Below are positions 29,706 through 35,827 of a stretch of 35,827 nucleotides of DNA, piece by piece. Both the position numbers and the translations under genes were made by a program. The stretch comes from an uncultured Clostridia bacterium. Its GTDB lineage: Bacteria; Bacillota; Clostridia; Christensenellales; Borkfalkiaceae. The stretch spans positions 1 through 35,827 of the forward strand of contig CANRNE010000020.1 of the NCBI GenBank assembly GCA_947631925.1. Reading direction: 5' to 3'. Numbering within the stretch: the first letter of the stretch is position 1; every line of letters begins with the position of its first letter. The notes under the pieces were generated by a model, which worked only from the letters and a program-made list of their open reading frames with translations, was not told where the DNA came from and searched no databases.

Positions 29706-29921
29706 ATGGCAAAATTGTCGTTTACCGTGATAGACAACAAAACGGGAAAGGTCGCAGACGAAGAAGCGATTGCTCTAAACGAAGAGTGGGCGCGCGGCTT
29801 GATATATTGCGACATGGACGGTTTCGCCATTGCACAAAACGGCTCGCTTATTCTCATGGACGAATGCGGTGGATGCCGCGTTTGCCCGCACGATAGGTTC
29901 ACGGTCGTGTTTGATACATAA
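29706..29921 (+). CDS. Small hypothetical protein with Cys pairs
   Basis: The 71-residue product starts MAKLSFTVIDNKTGKVADEE and has DECGGCRVCPHDRF near its end, a Cys spacing fit for metal binding. Its stop TAA overlaps the ATG of a 33-codon frame (TAATG). The segment after it is mostly noncoding-looking. The function is unknown. Confidence 0.65.
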   Translation: MAKLSFTVIDNKTGKVADEEAIALNEEWARGLIYCDMDGFAIAQNGSLILMDECGGCRVCPHDRFTVVFDT

Positions 29922-30022
29922 TGGCGTTGTACCGACAACAGGCAGAGGGGCGGCGACGAAGGCACCGAAAGGAGACCACGCAGCAAGATAGCGGTTCGAG
30001 TCCGCTCAACACCAAAAACTGA
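29921..30022 (+). CDS. Possible 33-residue Arg-rich ORF overlapping an RNA-like segment
   Basis: The frame MALYRQQAEGRRRRHRKETT runs 33 codons to a TGA at 30020-30022. Its start overlaps the previous stop, so coupling is possible, but there is no separate ribosome site. The last codons translate a tRNA T-arm-like sequence. Translations of tRNA ends often look like such short basic peptides, so an RNA gene is the likelier reading. Confidence 0.25.
   Translation: MALYRQQAEGRRRRHRKETTQQDSGSSPLNTKN
29923..30014 (+). ncRNA. tRNA-like segment with T-arm and 3' end, no anticodon arm
   Basis: AGCGG-TTCGAGT-CCGCT (29990-30006) is a canonical tRNA T-arm, followed by CAACACCA as acceptor 3' strand plus discriminator. 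GGCGTTG at 29923-29929 pairs with CAACACC in six of seven positions. Between them there is no T for about 60 bases, so no U33 or normal anticodon loop exists. GTTGT (29926-29930) and ACAAC (29935-29939) can form a hairpin instead. This is either a degenerate tRNA, an attP-like tRNA 3' end, or a tRNA-mimic RNA. Confidence 0.4.
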
Positions 30023-30033
30023 ATAATTTATCT

Positions 30034-30051
30034 CAACGCAAGTGGGCGTTG
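30034..30051 (+). ncRNA. Hairpin before the terminator
   Basis: CAACGC (30034-30039) pairs with GCGTTG (30046-30051) around AAGTGG. GGCGTTG also occurs at 29923-29929, so either copy could pair with CAACGC or CAACACC. The hairpin lies 12 bases before the terminator and would stay in a processed RNA from this region. Confidence 0.5.
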
Positions 30052-30063
30052 GGGAAAGTCGAG

Positions 30064-30112
30064 TGGGACTATTGAGCAAAGCGAAAGCGCTTTGTCGGTA
30101 GTCCCATTTTTT
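30064..30112 (+). terminator. Strong rho-independent terminator
   Basis: TGGGACTA (30064-30071) pairs with TAGTCCCA (30099-30106). An inner stem CAAAGCG/CGCTTTG (30077-30083, 30088-30094) extends the structure, and six T follow (30107-30112). It lies in the middle of the head-gene operon, after the tRNA-like segment. Confidence 0.85.
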
Positions 30113-30136
30113 ATGCCAAACAAGGAGTAAAACCCT

Positions 30137-30691
30137 ATGAAACTCAAAGAAAAATACAACTTCGACGTGGAGCCTTTCAAAGGTCTGCGGGACGCCGCGA
30201 GAGCCGTCAGCAAGGCGTACCTCGACGGCAATCGCTTCCTCGACGCGGCGAAGGAGTACGTCTACATCGAGCAGAGCCTCAAATTCTGCTCCGAAATCGT
30301 CCACCGTCAGGCGCACAAGTTCCTGCAACTGCTTGATAACGTGGGCGATATGCTCCACGAAAATCATCTCATGCAGGAGTACCCCGCCACCGAGGAGTTG
30401 TCGTGGCGCGAGGAACTTAAAGACATGGACGGCGTTTTCGAGTTCATCACCCGCGTTTTGGAGAACGTGCAGGAAGCCCTCGAAGCCTTCCACGCCGCGA
30501 CCGACAACGCACAATTCCGCGCTATGGCACTTTTCACCGAGGAACTTATGCTCACGAACAGCCGCGACCGCACGAAGTTCCTCGAAATGTGGGCGATTTA
30601 CGACCAGCTCAACGAGCAGGGCGGCGCAGGTAGCCCCACGAGTTTCGACAGTTACTGCAAGAAAATCCTCGACGAGGAGAACGACGTATGA
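30137..30691 (+). CDS. Helical-bundle protein, possibly ferritin/Dps-like
   Basis: The 184-residue product starts MKLKEKYNFDVEPFKGLRDA. It is almost all helix, with EYVYIEQSLKFCSEIVHRQA and LDNVGDMLHENHLMQEY. The Glu and His spacing recalls a four-helix ferritin-like or Dps-type bundle, but residues do not match closely enough to assign metal ligands. AAGGAGTAAAACCCT precedes the ATG. It lies between the terminator and the protease-scaffold gene, so a head-assembly or packaged-protein role is equally possible. Confidence 0.55.
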   Translation: MKLKEKYNFDVEPFKGLRDAARAVSKAYLDGNRFLDAAKEYVYIEQSLKFCSEIVHRQAHKFLQLLDNVGDMLHENHLMQEYPATEELSWREELKDMDGVFEFITRVLENVQEALEAFHAATDNAQFRAMALFTEELMLTNSRDRTKFLEMWAIYDQLNEQGGAGSPTSFDSYCKKILDEENDV

Positions 30692-32088
30692 GCAAATTCA
30701 AAACGGTCTCCGAGAGCAATCCCGCCCGCCGCGTATTTTCGGACGGCTTGCTTAAAGTCAACAGCGTTGACAAAGACAAGAACTACAAGGTTTCGTTGAT
30801 GTTGCTTTCCGAAGGGCGCAACCGAAACGGGTGGGTCTACGAAAACATCGCGGCGAACCTTTCCCAATTCGTCAATATCCCGCTCCTGTATTCCGTCATC
30901 GACGGAAAGGTCGCCAATTCGCACGACTTTGAGATGAAGAAGGACAAAAACGGCGAAACCTATGCGTCCTTCATCGGGGCAGAGAGCGAACACATCGCGG
31001 GGTGGATCGTTGACAAACTTCCGAACGGCGAACCCAATGCCTATCTTGCGACAATCGACGGCAAGCAATGGGTGTGCGTGAAGGAAGCCTTTTTGCCCGC
31101 ATTCTACAACAAAGAGTTCATCGACGAACTCGAAAGCAACGGAGGGCAGATGAGCATTTCGATTGAAACGCTCGTCTACAAAAACCGCGTGGAAGGGGAC
31201 ACGGAATACGAGGAGAATTGGAAATGCGTCGGCGTTACCATTCTCGGACACGGTGTTGCCCCTGCCGTCGCGGGCGCAAATATCAGAAAGTTATCTGCTC
31301 GTGGAGAGGCGTTTCGGGAAATAAAAATGAGAGCCGCTTCCTACTACGAACAGGAAACCCCAATAGAGCCGCAAACTCAAAAACAAAATTCCAAAAAAGG
31401 AGAAGCAAGAACAATGGCAAAAGTCAGAAAACTCGCCGATATGCGCGATCTGTTTCCCAACCATTCGGTACTCGGCGTAAACGGTCAGACGGTTGCCTTG
31501 CTTGACGAGAAGGGGCGCACGTGCGTCTATACCTTCCGCGAAAACGAGGACACGGTCGTGACCGAGCAGATCGTTGAGGTTGCCGCTAATTCCGTTTTCG
31601 GGGAAGGGGACAATGCGGTGAGCGTCCCCGTCGAGCAACTTGTCGGAACGGTTCAGGCACGTCTCGACGCGACCAAAGCCGCCCTCGACAAGGCGACCAA
31701 AGAAAACACCGACCTCACGGCGAAGATCAATGCGATGACGGAAGCGGAAAAGAAACGCAGGGAAAAACTCGTGCGCGACGCCGTGAAAAGCGAATTTGCG
31801 GAAAACCGCGAATGTTTCAAAGGCGAAGCGGACATCGACGAGCACCTGTGCGATGAACTCCTCACCGACGAGCGCGTCTGCAAGTACGCCGAAATGGTGG
31901 ACAGCGACGGGAACTTCTGCGGCGATGAGCGGGCCCGCGCAGATGTCAACGACAAGTGCAACAAAGCCGTGCGCGAAGCGAAGAAAGAACGTCAGGCAAA
32001 GAACAACTCCCATTTCGATTGGGGGACAATCGTCGAGGGCAATCCCGAAGCGGGCAAGACCTCGATCGACAAAATCTTGGAAGATTAA
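30688..32088 (+). CDS. Prohead protease-scaffold fusion, with internal scaffold start
   Basis: The 466-residue product has a protease-like N-terminal half (about 1-210) with NSHDFEM (H79), GQMSISIET (S156/S158), and VGVTILGHGVAPAVAGAN, and a scaffold-like C-terminal half. The scaffold part is an acidic and Lys-rich coiled coil (LDATKAALDKATKENTDLTA, to about residue 360). An in-frame ATG at 31414 (residue 243) follows AAAAGGAG by 11 bases, the spacing used by strong genes here, so a separate 224-residue scaffold is likely, as with lambda C and Nu3. The protease would cut scaffold during head maturation. Residue assignments are inferred. Confidence 0.7.
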   Translation: MSKFKTVSESNPARRVFSDGLLKVNSVDKDKNYKVSLMLLSEGRNRNGWVYENIAANLSQFVNIPLLYSVIDGKVANSHDFEMKKDKNGETYASFIGAESEHIAGWIVDKLPNGEPNAYLATIDGKQWVCVKEAFLPAFYNKEFIDELESNGGQMSISIETLVYKNRVEGDTEYEENWKCVGVTILGHGVAPAVAGANIRKLSARGEAFREIKMRAASYYEQETPIEPQTQKQNSKKGEARTMAKVRKLADMRDLFPNHSVLGVNGQTVALLDEKGRTCVYTFRENEDTVVTEQIVEVAANSVFGEGDNAVSVPVEQLVGTVQARLDATKAALDKATKENTDLTAKINAMTEAEKKRREKLVRDAVKSEFAENRECFKGEADIDEHLCDELLTDERVCKYAEMVDSDGNFCGDERARADVNDKCNKAVREAKKERQAKNNSHFDWGTIVEGNPEAGKTSIDKILED

Positions 32089-32103
32089 AAGGAGAAAAGG
32101 ATC

Positions 32104-32901
32104 ATGGCAAACTACATGTTTGAAGTCACCGTATCGAACAGCGTCCGCAATCAGACCCAAAACGTCCCCGGCAAGTTCGGTACGGGAACGGGCGCAGGGT
32201 TCAGCGCGGCGGAGTGCCAAGCGGGTACGCTGTGCGTGAGGAACGGTCTCCTTCCCAGCGAGGGCTACGAAAAACTCGGCGCGGAGAAGAACCTTTCCAT
32301 TCTGAACGGCAACTCGTGGTACTTCAACGCAGCAACCAAAGGCATCGTTGAAGGCTTCACGGGCGACCACACGGGCATTTATGCCTTCAACAACTACGAC
32401 GTAAGCAAGGCGACGAGCCAAAACGGCGAGCTTCAATGGAACCTCGGCGCGAACACGCTCGGTCTCTCGCTTCCCGCAGGGAACAGGGGGGACTTCACCG
32501 AGCTTCTCGTCGGCGAACAGTACACATGGGGCAAGGACAACTTCACGGCGGACGTTGCTTCCAACAAGTATGCGACGGTCGGCGCGGGCGGCAAGTGGAC
32601 CCCCGCAGCAGCGGCACCCACCGACGGAAGCGTCTACGCGGTGATTCTGCGCACCAAGCCCGTCAACGAGGGCACCACCTATTGGGGTGACGGTTACGTT
32701 CTGCAAATCTGCAGGTCGGTAGCGGCGGCTGCGGGCGCGGCGGCGAAAGAGACACTTTCCCTGTCCCTTGAAGGAAACAAGATCAAGCTCACGGGCAATC
32801 AAGGCACCTCGAGCGAAGTCGATCTTCCCATTTCCAAGACGGGGACGGACGGACTGTTGAGTTCGACGGACCGCGCAAAAATCTCCGAGCTGTCGGATTA
32901 A
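32104..32901 (+). CDS. Probable capsid decoration or head-fibre protein
   Basis: The 265-residue product starts MANYMFEVTVSNSVRNQTQN. It is rich in Gly, Thr, Asn and Ala with no membrane segment. Its end (LSLSLEGNKIKLTGNQGTSS, SSTDRAKISELSD) resembles the C-terminal modules of head fibres and decoration proteins. AAAAGGAGAAAAGGATC is the ribosome site. Its place just before the major capsid gene is typical of a decoration protein. Confidence 0.6.
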   Translation: MANYMFEVTVSNSVRNQTQNVPGKFGTGTGAGFSAAECQAGTLCVRNGLLPSEGYEKLGAEKNLSILNGNSWYFNAATKGIVEGFTGDHTGIYAFNNYDVSKATSQNGELQWNLGANTLGLSLPAGNRGDFTELLVGEQYTWGKDNFTADVASNKYATVGAGGKWTPAAAAPTDGSVYAVILRTKPVNEGTTYWGDGYVLQICRSVAAAAGAAAKETLSLSLEGNKIKLTGNQGTSSEVDLPISKTGTDGLLSSTDRAKISELSD

Positions 32902-32916
32902 GGAGGAAAAAAGACA

Positions 32917-34194
32917 ATGTTGAAACTCAATTCGATTCCCGCAAGCGTCTTTGACGCAAAGGAAACCTACAACGAAAAAGTGAAGCTCAACAGCGCGAAC
33001 GGCGGCGTGAAAGAGATTTCCCGCAAGGACATCGTTGCCACGGGTCGTCTCGTCGCGTGCGAGTTCGTCGGCGGGCTTCTCAACAATGGCAAGGGGGTTA
33101 TCGAGAAGTACAACTCCCAGCTCAAGGACAAGCCCTTCACCTACGCCGACCTCGCGCAGAAGCACAAGGAGAAGAAGCTCCTCTTCTGCGCCGCGAAAGC
33201 GTGCGCCCTTACGGGCGAGGAAGCTCCCGCGACCTTTGAGGACTTCAAGAAGATGAGCCTCAACTTCGCGCAGAACGAGCACTTCCTCAAAGTGTTGGCG
33301 GCAATCGACCGCGACATCCTCACGCCGATTTTCTTCGACGTCATGGATGCAGTCGGCATGAACCTCATGCAATGGGAACCCGTCCCGCTCGGCGGCACCA
33401 AAGAGATCACCGTGCGCTCCAACGACGTGTTCCGTTGGGAGGACAGCTCGTGGGGTTCGGGCAGAAGCACGAGCAAGAACTACCTCTACGCCAAGACCGT
33501 CACCCTTACCCCGACCGTGCGCTCCTGCAACTTCACGATCAAGTGGTATCAGGACATCGTGTCGGGCGACGCGGGAGAGTACTACGCCGCGCTCATGCTC
33601 GGGCTGTACAACAAAGAGTACGCCATTCTCATGAGCAACCTCAACGCGGCGGTTGCGGGCGGCAAGTACATCCCCGCAGGTCTCACCGCGAGCACCTACA
33701 CCACGGCGAATTGGCTCAAGATCACCGATCTCGTCGCGGCGGCGAACGGCGTGAGCGTCGATAACCTCATGGCTATCGGTACACGCTCCGCGCTTTCCAA
33801 CTTGCTCCCCGTGGACGGCGAAGGCGGCGCAATCGTCGGGCTTCAGTACGGTCTCGGCGAACGTTGGTTCACCAACGGCTTCCTGCCGAAGGCGGGCGGC
33901 GTGGACTTGTTCCCCGTCACCCCCGTCATCGTCCCCGGCACGCAGAACAAGGATCTCGTTACGATCGACACGGGCAACAGTATCTACATCCTTGCGAAGG
34001 GTCTTTACAAGCCCATGTACGGCGTGTACATGGAAGGCTCCCCGATCGTCCTCACCGCAACCCCGGGCGGAAACGGTACCACTTCCTACGGCACGGCGGA
34101 CTTCACGATCGATGTCAACGCGGGCGCAATGTTCGACATCAAGCCCGTTTTTGCGAGCAAGGTCGGCGTTGTCACGAGCGTCTATCCCACCTAA
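32917..34194 (+). CDS. Major capsid protein
   Basis: The 425-residue product has HK97-capsid proportions. A helical N-terminal part (residues 1-110) precedes the core with AAIDRDILTPIFFDVMDAVG and PLGGTKEITVRSND, then a long mixed region and a Gly/Asp-rich end. AAGGAGGAAAAAAGACA gives an excellent ribosome site, as expected for the most abundant protein. The position after protease-scaffold and decoration genes supports the call; the sequence match to HK97 is by pattern only. Confidence 0.78.
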   Translation: MLKLNSIPASVFDAKETYNEKVKLNSANGGVKEISRKDIVATGRLVACEFVGGLLNNGKGVIEKYNSQLKDKPFTYADLAQKHKEKKLLFCAAKACALTGEEAPATFEDFKKMSLNFAQNEHFLKVLAAIDRDILTPIFFDVMDAVGMNLMQWEPVPLGGTKEITVRSNDVFRWEDSSWGSGRSTSKNYLYAKTVTLTPTVRSCNFTIKWYQDIVSGDAGEYYAALMLGLYNKEYAILMSNLNAAVAGGKYIPAGLTASTYTTANWLKITDLVAAANGVSVDNLMAIGTRSALSNLLPVDGEGGAIVGLQYGLGERWFTNGFLPKAGGVDLFPVTPVIVPGTQNKDLVTIDTGNSIYILAKGLYKPMYGVYMEGSPIVLTATPGGNGTTSYGTADFTIDVNAGAMFDIKPVFASKVGVVTSVYPT

Positions 34195-34205
34195 AACCAA
34201 CACTA

Positions 34206-34251
34206 CGGCAAATCGGGGAGCGGTCGCAAGATTGCTTCCCGAGAAATGCCG
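34206..34251 (+). promoter_or_regulatory. Extended hairpin between capsid and next gene
   Basis: CGGCA (34206-34210) with TGCCG (34247-34251), and inside it TCGGGGAGC (34213-34221) with GCTTCCCGA (34234-34242), one G-U pair. No T-run follows. It lies 11 bases after the capsid stop and could stabilise or process the capsid mRNA, raising capsid output. Confidence 0.55.
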
Positions 34252-34294
34252 CATGAAGCAATCCGAACCATAAAAATCTGAAAGGAGTAAAAAC

Positions 34295-34945
34295 ATGGCA
34301 GGAGAAAACGAAACAACGAAGCGTCCCGCAACGAAGAAGTATTCCGAGGACGAAGTGAAGGCGATGATCGCCGAAGCGAGCCGCAAAGCGGCACTTGAAG
34401 CGGTTGAAGCATACAAGGCAAGTCAGCCGCAGACAGTCGTGCAAGTGGCGAAGGACGAGTATGTCACTGTCCTCTTCATCGGTGCAATCGCAAGCGGCAC
34501 GACCGTTTCCATGCCGAAGTGGGGGCAGATCAACTACGCGGGCGGTATGCTCGACATTCCCAAGAAAGAGTTCTTGCAGGGCATCGGCGTACAGGTCAAC
34601 AACGCACTTCTGCGCGAGCGTCAAATCATCGTCCTGTCGGGCTTGACGGACGAGGAGAGACGGCGTTTCGGCGTGGACTATAAAGAGGGCGAATACCTCA
34701 CGGATAAGGCTCTCTACGAACTCGTCGGCTATGACACGGAAAAAGTCTGCGACATCTTCACCAAACTGTGCGACGAGCATAAGCGCATAGTCGCCAAAGT
34801 CTACCTCACCGCCTACTTCGAGAAGCAGGACAAGCGCGTCCACCGCGACACGGTAAAGGCTCTCAACAGTCTTTCCAAGTCCGTGGATAAGGACGGCTTG
34901 TTTACGCCGATTATCGAGGATATGGGGCGTAAGGACGCCGAATAG
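34295..34945 (+). CDS. Hypothetical head protein
   Basis: The 216-residue product starts MAGENETTKRPATKKYSEDE, with a Lys/Glu helical N terminus. A middle beta region follows (EYVTVLFIGAIASGTTVSMP), then a helical end (SKSVDKDGLFTPIIEDMGRK). AAAGGAGTAAAAAC precedes the ATG. The position after the capsid gene suggests a head-completion or connector protein, but no motif proves it. The function is unknown. Confidence 0.65.
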   Translation: MAGENETTKRPATKKYSEDEVKAMIAEASRKAALEAVEAYKASQPQTVVQVAKDEYVTVLFIGAIASGTTVSMPKWGQINYAGGMLDIPKKEFLQGIGVQVNNALLRERQIIVLSGLTDEERRRFGVDYKEGEYLTDKALYELVGYDTEKVCDIFTKLCDEHKRIVAKVYLTAYFEKQDKRVHRDTVKALNSLSKSVDKDGLFTPIIEDMGRKDAE

Positions 34946-34961
34946 CGACCACGGACCGCTT

Positions 34962-34988
34962 GACGGCAGGGACTTATACCCTGCCGTC
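34962..34988 (+). promoter_or_regulatory. Strong 10-bp hairpin before the connector gene
   Basis: GACGGCAGGG (34962-34971) pairs with CCCTGCCGTC (34979-34988) around ACTTATA. There is no T-run, so it is not a normal terminator. It ends 31 bases before the ATG at 35020 and may act as an RNA-stability or translation element. It also argues that translation starts at 35020 rather than at an earlier ATG (34960). Confidence 0.6.
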
Positions 34989-35019
34989 GGAGACGGCTCA
35001 CCAACAAAGAGGCAATACG

Positions 35020-35748
35020 ATGACGCCGATTTTGAAAGTCATAACCGAATACTGCGACGTTTATGTGGATGACATCAATCTGCAAACGCTCGCCGTGGAA
35101 GATAAGCCGCTCTACGCAAGACGTATGTGGGGCTACTTTCGCGCGGCAATTCCGCTCTTTTCCTTGCCCGCAAACATTCAGCTCTACCTTGTCGGTACGA
35201 AGGACAATCCAAAGCTCACGGATCCCGTATACGGCAATCTTACATACACGACCACCGAGGACATCACGGATACTTTCACCCTTACGCTCGACGAGAACGG
35301 AAAGGGTTATGACCTTTTCTGCTGCCGACTGCGCGAGGTAGATGACTTCGACAACGTGATTTTACTCCCCACGAGCGGAATCTCCTACGACAAAGACGCG
35401 GGCACGGTGACATTCACTGCAACGCCCGAAAACCCCATACCGAAGGGCACGACCTTTGATATGGACTTCTACACAGACGGCTCGTTTGCCGAAACGCTCA
35501 CCCCCGAGGAAATGCACATCTTGGGACTTTGCTTCCAAATTGTTTGGCAGACGCGCTTCATGAACGATTGGCTCTCGAACGTGAGCAAGGTCGAGGACAA
35601 GTCTTTCTTCGAGCAAAACCGCGCGAACAAAATCAAGGCGGACACGGAGCGGCTACGGGAGATGAGAACCATACTTGCCGAGGAAATGCGCCGCTACGAA
35701 CAAAATCTTTACTTCCGAAAAACCTTCCCCACGCGGGGATTGATATAA
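35020..35748 (+). CDS. Probable head-tail connector or neck protein
   Basis: The 242-residue product starts MTPILKVITEYCDVYVDDIN at the ATG after AAAGAGGCAATACG. It is mixed alpha/beta with a Thr-rich middle (TTTEDITDTFTLTLDENGKG) and a Trp-containing helical end (IVWQTRFMNDWLSNVSKVED). The location two genes after the capsid gene, before more structural genes, supports a connector or completion role. No motif confirms it. Confidence 0.5.
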   Translation: MTPILKVITEYCDVYVDDINLQTLAVEDKPLYARRMWGYFRAAIPLFSLPANIQLYLVGTKDNPKLTDPVYGNLTYTTTEDITDTFTLTLDENGKGYDLFCCRLREVDDFDNVILLPTSGISYDKDAGTVTFTATPENPIPKGTTFDMDFYTDGSFAETLTPEEMHILGLCFQIVWQTRFMNDWLSNVSKVEDKSFFEQNRANKIKADTERLREMRTILAEEMRRYEQNLYFRKTFPTRGLI

Positions 35749-35785
35749 ACCCAAAATCAAGGAACTGAAAGGAGATACCGAGATT

Positions 35786-35827
35786 ATGGAAAGCAGAGAA
35801 AAATTCATCATCACGGACGAGATGATA
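35786..35827 (+). CDS. Partial gene at the right edge
   Basis: The ATG at 35786 follows GAAAGGAGATACCGAGATT. Only 14 residues are visible, MESREKFIITDEMI, before the window ends. It continues the head/neck operon. The function cannot be judged. Confidence 0.6.
   Translation, partial: MESREKFIITDEMI

Noticed and set aside
30045-30075. Resemblance to the GGAAAGUC core of RNase P RNA.
   Set aside because: Only a few bases match and the partner P4 strand is missing. The region is explained by the terminator.
31291-34416. A 1041-codon open frame on the minus strand across scaffold, decoration and capsid genes.
   Set aside because: It lies opposite three well-supported genes, has an Arg/Val/Glu-biased composition typical of antisense frames in such sequence, and lacks a sensible ribosome site.
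1-35827. CRISPR array, diversity-generating retroelement, integrase or reverse transcriptase.
   Set aside because: No regular spacer-repeat array, no reverse transcriptase or recombinase motifs and no template/variable repeat pair were seen in any frame. Such genes may lie outside the window.

Overview
The whole window reads as a tailed-phage genome or prophage from a Gram-positive anaerobe, most likely a Clostridia-type Bacillota. This rests on strong AGGAGG-type ribosome binding sites, consensus sigma-A promoters, and gene families typical of Bacillota phages: YqaJ exonuclease with DUF1351 and RecT, YopX, DUF5131, YopX-flanked terminase, and HNH/NUMOD endonucleases. No host housekeeping gene is visible. 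The capsid-protein fold and host are inferred from sequence reading only; no database search was possible.

Layout. (1) 1-3400, lysogeny and immunity region. A leftward operon holds an XRE repressor, a lipoprotein and a partial small gene. A repressed rightward gene and a DUF4145 gene follow. Two identical 29-bp promoters carry an embedded palindromic operator. Next comes a roughly 600-bp structured region with convergent promoters, inverted repeats and very short ORFs. (2) 3394-6335, early small genes, mostly uncharacterised, tightly overlapped, including a tandem pair of WWDxFW mini-proteins. (3) 6332-11698, recombination and replication: YqaJ, DUF1351, RecT, a replisome-organiser-like protein with an iteron array inside its gene (candidate origin), VRR-NUC nuclease, a lone MazF-like protein with a 12-C tract, and SSB. 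(4) 11707-21774, accessory region. It holds a large cytosine methyltransferase, an adenine methyltransferase, a second PPC-type methyltransferase, an ASCH protein, three HNH enzymes (one in a later block), YopX, DUF5131, two further SSB-like proteins, and two additional small regulatory switches. (5) 21774-27430, an HNH gene, putative small terminase, YopX, large terminase and small genes ending in a truncated-looking methylase. (6) 27472-35827, head morphogenesis: extended -10 promoter, portal, small genes, a noncoding RNA-like segment with a tRNA T-arm-like element and an intrinsic terminator, a helical-bundle protein, protease-scaffold, decoration protein, major capsid protein and probable connector genes, running off the right edge.

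Working model. The repressor at 1194-1646 (inferred) silences the two identical promoters. Derepression starts rightward early transcription through the structured leader into the recombination and replication genes. Methyltransferases and SSB-like proteins then modify and protect phage DNA, and the 27472 promoter drives head genes. Integrase, lysis and tail genes are not in this window. The least explained parts are the 2797-3393 region, the lambda-OR-like three-operator switch at 21095-21209, the C12 and G9 tracts, and the RNA-like segment at 29921-30112.
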